Below are positions 1-8,566 of a stretch of 64,000 nt of DNA, piece by piece. The stretch is from Desulfobulbus alkaliphilus. GTDB taxonomy: Bacteria; Desulfobacterota; Desulfobulbia; Desulfobulbales; Desulfobulbaceae. The stretch covers positions 22,624 through 86,623 of the forward strand of contig NZ_JAFFQC010000017.1 of NCBI RefSeq assembly GCF_016918545.1, read 5' to 3'. How positions within the stretch are numbered: position 1 is the stretch's first letter; each line of letters starts with the position of its first letter. The notes beneath the pieces are model-generated. The model made no database searches, was not told the DNA's origin, and was given only the letters and a program-made list of their open reading frames with translations. Position numbers and translations under genes: made by a program.

Positions 1-1893
1 CGTCGCTGCTTTGGTTTTATCTCCGCGGATCGCGCTCTCATGGTCGAAGCCCTGGTGGTTGAGACCGTCGGCTGCACTGAATCCCTGATCGACCCGGAGC
101 TTCCTCTGCAGACTTCGCTGCCGATAGCAGACGATACCATTGTCCTCTGGCTCGACGGTAGAGCAGTACCCGCACCACTGTTTCTTCGTCAACAACTTCT
201 GCCGGGCCAGCGACTCAAGGGTCCGGCGCTCATTATCGATCCCACCGGTACCGTGGTGCTGGACCAGGGCTGGGAAGCGGATTGCAACAGCCGCAATCAT
301 CTTCTGCTCCGTCGTTGCCGGTTGCAAAAAGCCGCTGCACCCGCTGACACCAGGCCTGATCCGGTCCTGCTTGAGGTCTTCAGCAATCTGTTCATGTCCA
401 TTGCCGAGCAGATGGGGGTCACTCTGGCCAAGACCGCCCACTCGGTCAATATCAAGGAACGTCTCGATTTTTCCTGCGCCCTGTTCGATCATCAGGGCAA
501 CCTGGTGGCCAACGCTCCCCACGTACCGGTTCACCTGGGCTCCATGGGTGAATCGGTGCGGGCGATCCTTCGTGATAACCGAGCCCGAATGCGGCCCGGC
601 GATGTGTTCATGCAGAATGCGCCCTACAACGGCGGGACCCACCTCCCTGATGTCACCGTCATCACCCCCTGCTGGGATCAGACCGGCCAGGAGGTTCTCT
701 TCCTGGTCGGTTCCCGTGGCCATCACGCCGACATTGGCGGCCGAACTCCCGGTTCCTCGCCGCCGGACAGCAATCGCATCGAAGAAGAAGGGATTGTCAT
801 CGATAACTGGCTGCTGGTCGAGCAGGGGCAACTTCGCGATCAGGCCACTCGTGAACTGCTTGCCTCCGGGCCCTGGCCCTGCCGTCACATCGAGCAGAAC
901 CTGGCCGACCTCACTGCCCAGATCGCTGCCAATGAAACCGGGCGCCGCGAGTTGCAGCGTCTGGTCAACCACTTCGGCCTTGAAATCATCCGGGCCTACA
1001 TGGGCCATGTCCAGGATAATGCAGAGCAAGCAGTGCAACAGGTTCTGGCCGCCCTGCGGGATGGCAGCTTCATCTATCCCATGGATGACGGCAGTCGCAT
1101 CCAGGTCCGTATAGCGGTGGACCGGAAGGCTCGGCAGGCTGTGATTGATTTCAGCGGTACATCCCGACAGCATCCGGGCAACCGCAATGCCCCCCGGGCC
1201 GTATGCCGGGCCGCGGTGCTGTATGTGTTCCGCACCCTGGTCAACACTGAGATCCCTTTGAATGAGGGCTGTCTGAAGCCGTTGCGCATTGTCATTCCTG
1301 AAGGGTCAATGCTCAATCCCCGCTACCCCGCGGCTGTTATTGCCGGTAATACCGAAGTGTCGCAGGCAATCACTGACTGCCTGTACGGGGCTCTCGGGCT
1401 GCTCGCCTCCTCCCAGGGCACGATGAATAATTTCCTCTATGGCAATGCCAGATACCAGAACTACGAAACCATCTGCGGCGGCACCGGTGCCGGGCCCGAC
1501 CATCACGGTACCAGCGCGGTCCACAGCCATATGACCAACACCCGTATGACCGATCCGGAGGTTCTGGAATTGCGATTTCCGGTGCGGGTGGAGGAATTCA
1601 GTATCCGCCGCGGTTCCGGAGGGCAAGGGCGCTATCGGGGCGGTAATGGGGTGGTGCGCCGGGTGCGTTTTCTTGCTTCCATGACCGCCACTATTCTCTC
1701 CTCCCACAGGGTGACCGAACCTTATGGCCTAGTGGGAGGGAAGCCCGGCCTGCGGGGCCGCAACGCTGTATTCCGCCAGGCAACCCGGCAATACATCGAA
1801 CTGCAGGGTAATGACGAGGTAGCCATGGAACCCGGTGACATCTTCATTATCGAAACACCCGGAGGAGGCGGTTTCGGATGTCCTCAATCATGA
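1..1893 (+). CDS. Hydantoinase/5-oxoprolinase fusion protein, 3' part (5' end outside window)
   Basis: The reading frame is open from the first base, and the residues before the first ATG (position 40) continue the family alignment, so the gene starts upstream of the window. About 115 codons from the end of a HyuA-type ATPase/hydantoinase half are present. The rest is a complete HyuB-type half with the family features around [19 protein letters not shown], the HHADIGG segment and the C-terminal glycine-rich ETPGGGGFG. The HyuA-HyuB fusion is typical of ATP-dependent 5-oxoprolinases and N-methylhydantoinases, cytoplasmic enzymes that hydrolyse cyclic amides using ATP. The substrate cannot be told from the sequence. 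The gene ends two codons past the glycine-rich tail, immediately before a truncated transporter that may once have been co-transcribed. Confidence 0.9.
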   Translation, partial: RRCFGFISADRALMVEALVVETVGCTESLIDPELPLQTSLPIADDTIVLWLDGRAVPAPLFLRQQLLPGQRLKGPALIIDPTGTVVLDQGWEADCNSRNHLLLRRCRLQKAAAPADTRPDPVLLEVFSNLFMSIAEQMGVTLAKTAHSVNIKERLDFSCALFDHQGNLVANAPHVPVHLGSMGESVRAILRDNRARMRPGDVFMQNAPYNGGTHLPDVTVITPCWDQTGQEVLFLVGSRGHHADIGGRTPGSSPPDSNRIEEEGIVIDNWLLVEQGQLRDQATRELLASGPWPCRHIEQNLADLTAQIAANETGRRELQRLVNHFGLEIIRAYMGHVQDNAEQAVQQVLAALRDGSFIYPMDDGSRIQVRIAVDRKARQAVIDFSGTSRQHPGNRNAPRAVCRAAVLYVFRTLVNTEIPLNEGCLKPLRIVIPEGSMLNPRYPAAVIAGNTEVSQAITDCLYGALGLLASSQGTMNNFLYGNARYQNYETICGGTGAGPDHHGTSAVHSHMTNTRMTDPEVLELRFPVRVEEFSIRRGSGGQGRYRGGNGVVRRVRFLASMTATILSSHRVTEPYGLVGGKPGLRGRNAVFRQATRQYIELQGNDEVAMEPGDIFIIETPGGGGFGCPQS

Positions 1894-1959
1894 TTGTCGG
1901 ATTTTTTGTCCTCTTGTGCGACCAATGACGACTTTCGAACCTGCGCTTCTCTGTCTCCC

Positions 1960-2145
1960 ATGAACCGCCCCCTGCCCTTTCACTACGGCTGGTTGATCGT
2001 TATTTCCGGAACACTGGGCAGTTTCGCCTGTATCGGTCTGGCCCACTTCGCCCTGGGCATGCTGCTGCCGGCCATGGGCGAAGAAAATAGCCGGATGAAC
2101 AGTGAAATGTTATGTGGACAACCATCAGGAATTCTTATATATTGA
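1960..2145 (+). pseudogene. Truncated MFS transporter, N-terminal fragment
   Basis: From the ATG at 1960 the translation MNRPLPFHYGWLIVISGTLG and the following GLAHFALGMLLPAMGE matches the first transmembrane helix region of YbfB/YjiJ-like major facilitator transporters. A full protein would be about 400 residues; here homology stops after about 40 residues near 2083 and the frame runs through unrelated sequence to a stop at 2145. An end remnant of the window's interspersed repeat lies 19 bp further on, so the truncation may stem from a deletion associated with that element. The position just after the oxoprolinase suggests a former amide or amino-acid transporter of the same operon. Loss of function is near certain; the deletion mechanism is inferred. 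Confidence 0.7.
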
Positions 2146-2163
2146 GTGAGTTAACGGTTCAAT

Positions 2164-2181
2164 AACGCTCACGGATCCAGG
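2164..2181 (-). repeat. Solo left-end remnant of the 218-bp interspersed element
   Basis: The 18 bases AACGCTCACGGATCCAGG are the reverse complement of the left end of the repeat described at 3119-3336, with one substitution. No other part of the element is present. It lies 19 bp after the stop of the truncated MFS fragment and may mark a deletion boundary. Confidence 0.6.
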
Positions 2182-2239
2182 TGTTATCCTGCACAGATAT
2201 CCAGCAACAAAAGACAGCAACCATTCAACCTGAAGACAT

Positions 2240-3031
2240 ATGAACCAGTCGCAGTTCCACCCGTCACCCGGACACCCTTTGCTCATTCTCTTCCTTCTGA
2301 CTTTCCTGTTTACCGTTGCCCCCTCTTCTTCCTGGTGCAGTCCACCGACAAATCCACGGCTGGAGACCATTCTGGCCAGTACCTGGGAAAACATCAGGAA
2401 GGATCTTCACCAAAACGGTTTTTCCGCTGGCCAGCCCATCTTCATCCGCATCTTCAAACTGCCGGGCACGCTTGAACTATGGATGGATAAGGGCCAGAAT
2501 TTTGAACTGTTTAAAACCTATCGAATCTGCAGCTATTCCGGCTTTCCCGGTCCAAAGCGCAACCAGGGCGACTGGCAGGCTCCCGAGGGGTTTTATAGTG
2601 TTTCTGCTGAGCAGATGAACCCTAATTCGAGCTTTCATCTTTCCTTCGACATCGGGTACCCGAATGCCTTCGACACTCATCGAAACAGAACCGGCAGTTT
2701 AATCATGGTCCATGGTGAATGCCGTTCCGTGGGATGTTTTGCCATGAGCAATCACCGCATCGAAGAAATATACCTGTTGGCGCATGAAGCACTGAGGCAG
2801 GGGCAGGAACAGTTCAGTGTCCACATTTTTCCTTTTCCACTTACCGCGGATAATTTGCAGAAATATGCTGCGTCACCCTGGATCGGATTCTGGAAGTCCC
2901 TGGAACCGGGATTCAGTGCCTTTGAAAACTCCCGCCAGGTACCGAAGGTGTTGGTGGAAAACGGTGAATATGTGATCGTACCCCGCGCCTCGCAATGGGC
3001 GATGACCCCATCATCGGGCCGTAAACGCTAA
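2240..3031 (+). CDS. Secreted L,D-transpeptidase family protein (YkuD/YafK-like)
   Basis: 263 residues. An N-terminal hydrophobic stretch at about residues 13-31 is a signal peptide. The catalytic YkuD-type motif HGECRSVGCFAM lies near residue 160, with the nucleophilic cysteine in SVGCF and a preceding conserved histidine. The arrangement, with EGFYSV upstream and the His-Gly...Cys pair, resembles the YafK/LdtF/DpaA branch, periplasmic enzymes that act on meso-DAP cross-links or on the attachment of lipoprotein to peptidoglycan. Whether this one forms or cleaves bonds cannot be decided from sequence. It stands alone, with a repeat-element insertion 35 bp after its stop codon. Confidence 0.85.
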   Translation: MNQSQFHPSPGHPLLILFLLTFLFTVAPSSSWCSPPTNPRLETILASTWENIRKDLHQNGFSAGQPIFIRIFKLPGTLELWMDKGQNFELFKTYRICSYSGFPGPKRNQGDWQAPEGFYSVSAEQMNPNSSFHLSFDIGYPNAFDTHRNRTGSLIMVHGECRSVGCFAMSNHRIEEIYLLAHEALRQGQEQFSVHIFPFPLTADNLQKYAASPWIGFWKSLEPGFSAFENSRQVPKVLVENGEYVIVPRASQWAMTPSSGRKR

Positions 3032-3065
3032 CCAGTGTCCCTTCAGAAACAGCTTTCTTCCCCCT

Positions 3066-3352
3066 CCTGAATCCATGACGGCTGGACTTCTTTAGACATA
3101 TCTTGCTGTAATCATATTCCTGAATCCGTGAGCGTTCGTCCGTGCGTCAGCTTCGTTGTTCGTGACCGTTCGATTAAAGTACACTTTATCGGACGGTTAC
3201 GGGCAATGAAGATGGCGTGCGGACGGATGCCCCGAAGGGAGGCTGGTGAAAGTTTTTTTCAAGGGTTTAGCTGCAATTATACTATGATTACAGCAAGGTA
3301 TATCCAAAACAAGCGTCCAGCCGTCACGGATTCAGGATATTATAATTGCAGT
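3066..3352 (-). repeat. Older partial copy of the interspersed element, split by a nested copy
   Basis: Bases 3066-3118 match the right end of the element in reverse orientation (CCTGAATCCATGACGGCTGG onward). The match resumes at 3337-3352 (ATATTATAATTGCAG) after an inserted full-length copy at 3119-3336. Removing the insert and one ATATT restores the continuous sequence found in the copy at 20053-20270. Homology is lost after about 3352, so this older copy had already lost its left half. Confidence 0.8.
3119..3336 (+). mobile_element. 218-bp MITE-like element, full-length, nested, TSD ATATT
   Basis: The copy begins CCTGAATCCGTGA and ends TCACGGATTCAGG, a perfect 13-bp terminal inverted repeat. 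It is flanked by ATATT at 3114-3118 and 3337-3341, a 5-bp target duplication proven by the interrupted host sequence. The left half holds a long hairpin whose arms lie on either side of AAAGTACACTTT; the right half is AT-rich. A GTG-initiated ORF of 84 codons crosses it, but the same pseudo-translation recurs only because the DNA is repeated. No transposase is encoded, so mobilisation in trans is inferred. Five-bp duplications and termini starting with CC would fit an IS1380-like transposase, but this is unverified. Confidence 0.88.
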
Positions 3353-3591
3353 GGAATACAAGACGGTAGATCCGGGAACTGAAACCGCTGACCAGGGAGG
3401 GTTGCACTGGTGGATCAGCAGACTGGCAACTGAAGTGATCCTGTGCGCGGGCGGCCGGACTGTCCGCAGGTGAAGCGTTGGTGAACGGTGACCAAAAAAA
3501 TGGACATGTACGGTGGTGACGATGCCGGTTATGGCAACGGAAAAACAGAGCGACCCGGACAACAAACGGTCGGCAGGAGGGTGGTGAACTG
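3353..3591. other. Intergenic segment, no gene recognised
   Basis: Between the repeat insertions and the terminator of the Cache-domain gene no ORF with coding character or recognisable similarity is seen on either strand. Confidence 0.5.
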
Positions 3592-3624
3592 AAAAAAAAT
3601 GGGGACTCCTGGCGGAATCCCCAT
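3592..3624 (-). terminator. Rho-independent terminator of the Cache-domain gene
   Basis: On the minus strand ATGGGGA pairs with TCCCCAT, extended by a short inner stem, and is followed by eight T residues. It lies about 30 bp after the stop codon of the minus-strand gene ending at 3656. Confidence 0.8.
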
Positions 3625-3655
3625 GGATATCATGATTTGTTATTGCAGCTTTTAA

Positions 3656-4030
3656 TTAATATCCACTGCCGACGATCAGACCGGATTCGGTTTTCTTGAC
3701 ATAGGAATGCTTATCTTCGCCACCCCATTCATAGGTGATCCAGACGCCTTCAGCGGTCGCAGCCTGGAGGGCTTCGTAAATCGGCATGGCATGTTCTTTC
3801 AGATCCTCTCCCGCCAGGGTGGGATGTACATGCAACGTTCCCTCAGTGTCCATGATGAAGGCATATGGATCATAGGCATCATAGGCAAAGCTGGTGACCT
3901 CCGCGCCTCCATCAATGCCGGCAACGATCTCATCCACATTTTTGCTGATGGCATCTCTGTCGGCGCAGAAGGCCTGGGTCGCAAAGAGAGCAACAGCGAT
4001 CATGGAAAGCAGAACCATCAAACGTTTCAT
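3656..4030 (-). CDS. Small secreted Cache-domain protein
   Basis: 124 residues when started at the ATG at 4030, which is preceded by an excellent GGAGGAG ribosome site. A longer in-frame start at 4180 would add 50 residues before the signal peptide and is rejected. MKRLMVLLSMIAVALFATQAFCA is a signal peptide. The mature part carries a single-Cache (sCache_2-like) pattern: YDPYAFIMDTEGTLHVHPTL, then a tyrosine and tryptophan segment WITYEW and a closing SGLIVGSGY. Free-standing periplasmic Cache proteins bind small ligands and are presumed to work with a membrane sensor, but no receptor is adjacent. The gene appears monocistronic with its own terminator. Confidence 0.8.
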   Translation of the reverse strand: MKRLMVLLSMIAVALFATQAFCADRDAISKNVDEIVAGIDGGAEVTSFAYDAYDPYAFIMDTEGTLHVHPTLAGEDLKEHAMPIYEALQAATAEGVWITYEWGGEDKHSYVKKTESGLIVGSGY

Positions 4031-4377
4031 TATTTCTCCTCCTCGTTTGTTGAAATCACTGACCCGCCCCATGCGGGTCCGCGAAAGCCGAAGGTCTATA
4101 TCACTGCACCAGGGAGTCAACGCTCCATGGGATCTTTCCTCAAACGGAAAAAGTGAAGCCTGTGCCAAAAAAGAAAACAATGAAACCGATTACTGGTATG
4201 TGCCTGTACAGGGCCAGGGAAGATACATGACCATCTGCTCTTGGACCACAGCTTGTCGACACTGCCACATTGCGGCAATAATAATGGCATACAATGATAC
4301 AATTTTCAACAAATAATATGCAGTGCGCCATTGATTCCCGGTACCCGGTACGGCGATCGTTGACCAGGACTCAACAC

Positions 4378-4406
4378 AAGGTTGATGAATGCAGGGCATC
4401 AACCTT
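4378..4406 (-). terminator. Perfect 10-bp stem-loop after the Crp/Fnr gene
   Basis: AAGGTTGATG pairs exactly with CATCAACCTT around a 9-base loop, 16 bp after the stop codon of the minus-strand regulator. No U-run follows, so it may be a weak terminator or a 3' stabilising hairpin. Confidence 0.45.
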
Positions 4407-4421
4407 GATCCCATGCCGGAT

Positions 4422-5087
4422 CTAGCGTTGTCTTAACCCTTGTTCATCGCACACATGAATTGTTTTGCCCTCGACCCATATTAATCCTTCTTCAGTCATT
4501 TTGGCAAAAATGCGCGAGAGTGTCTCCGGGCTTGTGCCAAGAAGACTGGCCAATTGGCCCTTGGGAATATCGAGCACCACCTGATCATGCCGGTGTTGCT
4601 CGTCCATGAGATAGAGGAGATAGGATGCCAGCCTCCCCGGCACCTCCTTCAGAGCCAGATTCTCAATCTGGGTCGCAAACCGCCGCAGGCGCATAGAGAG
4701 CACGGCCAGCATGTTGAGAGCCAGCGAAGGATTGGCCGTCACCAGTTGAATAAACTCGGCACGTGGAAAAAAAATCAGTTCAGCCGCGCTCAGGGTTGTC
4801 GCATTGGCCGGATAGGGGCTGCCATGGAAAACAGGGACCTCACCGAACGGTTCACCTTCACCAAAGATGTGCAGGATCTGTTCCTTGCCTTCCGCGGACA
4901 TTTTAAAAATTTTCACCCGACCGGATGCCACCATGTAAAAACCGGCGGCGGGAGTCCCTTCAAAAAACACCGCAGTGCCTTTGTCGTAAGTTCTCGAGAT
5001 GCCCAGCCTGCTGATTTCATGAATCTGATTCATTGGCAGCCCGCTGAAAAGATGGCTGCTGGCGAGCAATTCATGCCTTTTTTTCAT
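4422..5087 (-). CDS. hcpR: Crp/Fnr-family regulator, HcpR-like
   Basis: 221 residues with a cyclic-nucleotide-binding-type beta barrel at about residues 5-120 (GRVKIFKMSAEGKEQILHIF, then GEGEPFGEVPVFHG) and a Crp-type winged helix at about 150-215 (KGQLASLLGTSPETLSRIFAKM). The Fnr-type N-terminal cysteines are absent, so it does not carry an Fnr-style Fe-S cluster. It is divergent from hcp, and the 126-bp interval holds the palindrome TTGACCCAGGTCAA. HcpR regulators of Desulfovibrio and relatives are Crp/Fnr proteins that control hcp in response to nitrosative stress through TTGAC-N4-GTCAA-like sites. Location and site support HcpR; the effector is not shown by sequence. Confidence 0.8.
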   Translation of the reverse strand: MKKRHELLASSHLFSGLPMNQIHEISRLGISRTYDKGTAVFFEGTPAAGFYMVASGRVKIFKMSAEGKEQILHIFGEGEPFGEVPVFHGSPYPANATTLSAAELIFFPRAEFIQLVTANPSLALNMLAVLSMRLRRFATQIENLALKEVPGRLASYLLYLMDEQHRHDQVVLDIPKGQLASLLGTSPETLSRIFAKMTEEGLIWVEGKTIHVCDEQGLRQR

Positions 5088-5110
5088 CGTTCCCCAAAAA
5101 AAAGTTGTTT

Positions 5111-5124
5111 TTGACCCAGGTCAA
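5111..5124. promoter_or_regulatory. HcpR-like operator TTGACCCAGGTCAA
   Basis: A perfect 14-bp palindrome in the divergent hcpR-hcp intergenic region, 23 bp from the regulator start and about 90 bp from hcp. A -10-like TAGAGT at 5146-5151 would put a start site near 5158, which centres the operator at about -40.5, the class II activation position for Crp-family proteins. The start site is inferred. Confidence 0.7.
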
Positions 5125-5213
5125 AGAAAGTATGTCAATAACTGGTAGAGTGGAGGCATACTACAGAGCAACACTGTCGAATGCGACACAAAAAAACAAC
5201 AAGGAGGAATGCC

Positions 5214-6845
5214 ATGTTTTGCAATCAGTGTGAACAAACTGCCAAGGGAGTCGGCTGCAGCATCGTTGGAGTCTGCGGCAAGAACGAAGAAGTCGCCGAT
5301 CTTCAGGATCTGCTTATCCACGCCCTGCAGGGCTTGGCTCTTTATGCCCATGAAGGCCGGAAGCTTGGTCTTGTTGATGATGCCACCGATCTTTTTACCA
5401 TGGAGGCCATCTTTTCCACTCTGACCAATGTCGATTTTGACGCTGACCGTTTTGTTGTCCTGATCAACAGGGCGGTGGAACTGCGCGAGGCCATGAATGC
5501 CAAGGTGGCGGCTGCCGGAGGCAAAACCGATTTTGATCAGGCTCCAGCCCATTTTATCCCCGCCGGATCAACCGCGGATCTTGTTGCCCAGGGGCAAGCC
5601 CTCAATCTGATTGAAAACCTGGACAGCGATAGCAACATCCGCTCACTCAAACAGACCCTGCTCTACGGTCTTAAGGGTATTGCCGCCTATGCCGACCACG
5701 CTGCCATTCTCGGTCAGAAAGACCCAGCCATTGCCGCTTTCTGCTATGAAGCACTGACCGTGCTGCTTGCATCCGGCCTGACCGTGGAGCAATGCGTACC
5801 GGTGGCAATGAAGGCCGGTGCCATCAACCTGCGGGCCATGGAGCTGCTTGATGCGGGCAATACCGGCACCTATGGTCACCCGGTCCCGACCTCGGTGCCA
5901 TTGGGACACCGAAAAAACAAGTGCATTCTGATTTCAGGCCACGATCTCCACGATCTCGAACTGCTCCTCAAGCAAAGTGAAGGAAAAGGTGTCGATATTT
6001 ATACCCATGGTGAGATGCTTCCCTGTCACGGATATCCGGAATTGAAGAAATATGCCCATTTCTACGGCCATTATGGTACGGCCTGGCAAAATCAGCAGAA
6101 AGAATTCCCGCAGTTTCCGGGCCCGATCCTGTTCACCACCAACTGCATCCAGAAACCACGGGACGATTATAAAGATCGGGTTTTCACTACTGGTCTGGTG
6201 GGGTGGCCAGGGGTCAAGCATATCAGCGACAAAGATTTTTCAGCGGTCATTGACATGGCTCTGGCCATGGACGGTTTCACCGACGAAGTCGACAACGGAT
6301 CGGTCATGGTCGGCTTTGCCCGCAATGCAGTGCTGGGCGTGGCCGGTAAGGTGATCGAAGCAGTTAAATCCAAGGCCATCCGGCATTTTTTCCTGGTTGG
6401 TGGTTGCGACGGTGCCAAACCCGGCCGTGATTATTTCACCAAATTTGTCGAGCAGGTTCCCAAGGACTGTGTGGTCCTGACCTTGGCTTGCGGTAAATTC
6501 CGCTTTTTCGACCAGAATCTTGGCGATATCGGAGGCATTCCCCGCCTGCTCGATGTCGGCCAGTGCAATGACTCTTACTCGGCCATCCAGATCGCGGTTA
6601 CCCTGGCCAAGGCCTTTGAATGCGAGGTCAATGATCTGCCGCTCTCCATGATCATTTCCTGGTATGAGCAGAAGGCCGTGGCGGTGCTCCTGACCCTCCT
6701 CTACCTGGGGATCAAGGATATTCGCCTCGGACCGTCGCTGCCGGCATTTATTTCACCTGATGTCCTGCAATTTCTGGTCGATACCTTTGCCATCAAACCA
6801 GTGGCCGACACACCGGAGGAAGATCTGCAATCCATTCTTGGCTGA
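5214..6845 (+). CDS. hcp: Hydroxylamine reductase / hybrid cluster protein, class I
   Basis: 543 residues from the ATG at 5214, chosen because AAGGAGGA lies just upstream and the protein then begins MFCNQCEQTA, the conserved class I start. Cysteines 3, 6, 15 and 21 bind the N-terminal 4Fe-4S cluster. Ligands of the hybrid 4Fe-2S-2O cluster are visible in GEMLPCHGYPELKKY, FTTNCIQKP, TLACGKFRF and VGQCNDSYSA. The cytoplasmic enzyme reduces nitric oxide and/or hydroxylamine. It heads a probable operon with a siroheme-type reductase and a ferredoxin, and is likely controlled by the divergent HcpR-like protein. Confidence 0.96.
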   Translation: MFCNQCEQTAKGVGCSIVGVCGKNEEVADLQDLLIHALQGLALYAHEGRKLGLVDDATDLFTMEAIFSTLTNVDFDADRFVVLINRAVELREAMNAKVAAAGGKTDFDQAPAHFIPAGSTADLVAQGQALNLIENLDSDSNIRSLKQTLLYGLKGIAAYADHAAILGQKDPAIAAFCYEALTVLLASGLTVEQCVPVAMKAGAINLRAMELLDAGNTGTYGHPVPTSVPLGHRKNKCILISGHDLHDLELLLKQSEGKGVDIYTHGEMLPCHGYPELKKYAHFYGHYGTAWQNQQKEFPQFPGPILFTTNCIQKPRDDYKDRVFTTGLVGWPGVKHISDKDFSAVIDMALAMDGFTDEVDNGSVMVGFARNAVLGVAGKVIEAVKSKAIRHFFLVGGCDGAKPGRDYFTKFVEQVPKDCVVLTLACGKFRFFDQNLGDIGGIPRLLDVGQCNDSYSAIQIAVTLAKAFECEVNDLPLSMIISWYEQKAVAVLLTLLYLGIKDIRLGPSLPAFISPDVLQFLVDTFAIKPVADTPEEDLQSILG

Positions 6846-6877
6846 GCCATTTTTCTCATTCTTTGCAACCAACAGGC

Positions 6878-6905
6878 CCACACGGACCTCATCCGGTCCG
6901 TGTGG
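6878..6905 (+). terminator. Strong intercistronic stem-loop after hcp
   Basis: CCACACGGACC pairs perfectly with GGTCCGTGTGG around a 6-base loop, 33 bp after the hcp stop. There is no U-run, so partial termination or mRNA-processing protection that keeps hcp in excess is more likely than full termination. Confidence 0.5.
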
Positions 6906-6969
6906 ACCCCAGGTCATGCAGCTGTACGCATGCACTCCCATGAACCTTTCCGCCTCGGCACCAGGGACA

Positions 6970-7596
6970 ATGACTCATAAGACCTATACCGTGCTTCCCG
7001 ACATCCACGCCGGCATGCTCACTCCGGACAACCTGGAAAATCTGGCAGCCCTGGCCCGGTCATACCGGATACCTCGAATGAAAATCACCAGTGCCCAGCG
7101 CATCGCTGTCCTGGGACTGGCCCCGGATGATTTGCAAGCCCTGCAAGCCGAACTGGGGATTACCAGCAGTCCGCCGCACACCCGTAATCGGGTTCATTAC
7201 GTCCAGGCCTGCCCCGGCAGCACCTGGTGCAAACATGGTGTCGGTGATGCCCTGACTGTAGGGCGGAGGCTGGAACAACTCGAATTAGCCGGCCCGCTTC
7301 CAGCGAAAGTGAAAGTCGGGGTTTCCGGATGCCGCATGTGCTGCTGTGAATCTTGGGTCAGGGATGTGGGACTGGCAGCGGAAAAGAAAGGGTGGCGGTT
7401 GAGTTTCGGTGGCAATGGTGCCGGTCGACCACGCATCGGTGATCTGGTCGCTCAAGGATTGAGTGATGATGAGGCGGTCACCCTGGTGAAAAAGACCCTG
7501 AACTATTATATTCAAGAAGCGCGATGCAAAACCCGTTCTGCTCGATTCATGGAACGGGTCGGCATCGATACCCTGAAAAAAGCTCTTTTGGGCTGA
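6970..7596 (+). CDS. Small siroheme nitrite/sulfite reductase-like protein
   Basis: 208 residues from the ATG at 6970; upstream in-frame starts would run through the hcp intercistronic hairpin and are rejected. The protein has one nitrite/sulfite reductase ferredoxin-like half-domain followed by the Fe-S/siroheme domain. The cluster motif is C-x5-C in ACPGSTWCKHG (about residue 86) and C-x3-C in SGCRMCCCES (about residue 120). The length matches low-molecular-weight assimilatory-type sulfite reductases of anaerobes rather than dissimilatory DsrAB. Its place after hcp suggests reduction of nitrite or another nitrogen or sulfur oxide during nitrosative stress; the substrate is inferred. Confidence 0.85.
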   Translation: MTHKTYTVLPDIHAGMLTPDNLENLAALARSYRIPRMKITSAQRIAVLGLAPDDLQALQAELGITSSPPHTRNRVHYVQACPGSTWCKHGVGDALTVGRRLEQLELAGPLPAKVKVGVSGCRMCCCESWVRDVGLAAEKKGWRLSFGGNGAGRPRIGDLVAQGLSDDEAVTLVKKTLNYYIQEARCKTRSARFMERVGIDTLKKALLG

Positions 7597-7630
7597 AAAC
7601 CATCATATTTCTCTCTGGACAACATACACC

Positions 7631-8374
7631 ATGAAAGTGAAACGAAACATTATCGCCATTGACGAAGAACTCTGCAACGGATGTGGACTTTGTGTCCCGG
7701 ACTGTGCTGAGGGGTCCCTGCGGATCATTGATGGTAAAGCCCGCCTGGTGGCAGATAAACTCTGCGACGGATTGGGTGCCTGCCTTGGTTCCTGCCCCAC
7801 CGGGGCCTTGCAAATCATAGAACGTGAAGCGGAAGAGTTCGACGAAGCCGCAGTGGAGGAATTTCTGGCATCGCAGAAAAAATCAACCCTGGCCCCGGTG
7901 TCGTCAGGGAGCGGTTGCCCCTCCGCCCGGCTGCAGGTCCTGCAACCGATGCCCCCCTGCCAGACAGCCAATATTCCCAGTCTGCAGAGCGAATCGGCCT
8001 TGTCCCACTGGCCGGTACAAATCCGCCTGATTCCGGCCAACGCCTCTTTTCTGGGAAATTGTGATCTGCTGGTAACTGCCGATTGTACCGCGGTTGCCTA
8101 TGCCGGTCTGCAAAAAGATTTTCTGGCCGGTCGGGTGGTGATGATGGGTTGCCCCAAATTTGACGATCAGCAACTCTACCTTGATCGTTTCACCGAGATC
8201 TTTCGCACCCGCACTCTCAAATCCCTGACCATCCTGATCATGGAAGTGCCCTGCTGTCACGTTATGGTGCCGATCATCAAGAAAGCCTATGATGATGCCG
8301 GCAAGCCTGCGCTCCCTGTCCGCCAGGTGGTTATTTCCACCCAGGGTGAAATCAAATCGGACACCCCATGGTAG
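7631..8374 (+). CDS. Ferredoxin-domain protein of the hcp operon
   Basis: 247 residues. A complete 4Fe-4S motif CNGCGLCVPDC is at residues 15-25. The second motif CDGLGACLGSCP lacks one of the usual cysteines (C-x5-C-x3-C), as commonly seen in this Hcp-linked family. The C-terminal 150 residues hold scattered cysteines (MMGCPKF, VPCCHVM) in a domain I do not recognise beyond this association. It is probably the cytoplasmic electron donor to Hcp or to the siroheme reductase. It follows that reductase by 34 bp in the same orientation, and its stop overlaps the start of the next small ORF. Confidence 0.85.
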   Translation: MKVKRNIIAIDEELCNGCGLCVPDCAEGSLRIIDGKARLVADKLCDGLGACLGSCPTGALQIIEREAEEFDEAAVEEFLASQKKSTLAPVSSGSGCPSARLQVLQPMPPCQTANIPSLQSESALSHWPVQIRLIPANASFLGNCDLLVTADCTAVAYAGLQKDFLAGRVVMMGCPKFDDQQLYLDRFTEIFRTRTLKSLTILIMEVPCCHVMVPIIKKAYDDAGKPALPVRQVVISTQGEIKSDTPW

Positions 8375-8559
8375 ACTGCCGTCACACCCCGGACCCATTG
8401 CCTCTTTTACCATGGCCCCGGGGTGTGGATCCTCTATTCCTTGTGGACAACAAAGACGAACCCGTCGTCTGGTTCAATGCAGGGACGCACCCTTTGCTCA
8501 AAGCCGATTCTCATCGACCATCACATCACGTTCCTGCGCGGATCACTTTTGAGGGGTGA
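8368..8559 (+). CDS. Hypothetical 63-residue protein in the hcp operon
   Basis: Starts at an ATG overlapping the stop codon of the ferredoxin gene (ATGGTAG) and ends 7 bp before the next gene, an arrangement expected of translationally coupled operon genes. The sequence is proline- and histidine-rich (PLPLLPWPRGVDPLFLVDNK, then a HRPSHHVPARI tail) and matches no family I recognise. Cupin-like proteins are sometimes found in Hcp operons, but this is too short to claim one. It may be a genuine small gene or a frame kept open by chance. Confidence 0.45.
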   Translation: MVDCRHTPDPLPLLPWPRGVDPLFLVDNKDEPVVWFNAGTHPLLKADSHRPSHHVPARITFEG

Positions 8560-8566
8560 TACGCGC

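Noticed and set aside
3128..3382. Recurring protein-like ORF starting SVRPCVSFVVR in several places (3128, 20261 minus, 58274, 63626)
   Set aside because: It is the translation of the repeated DNA element, starts at GTG inside the terminal repeat without a ribosome site, and follows hairpin conservation rather than codon conservation.
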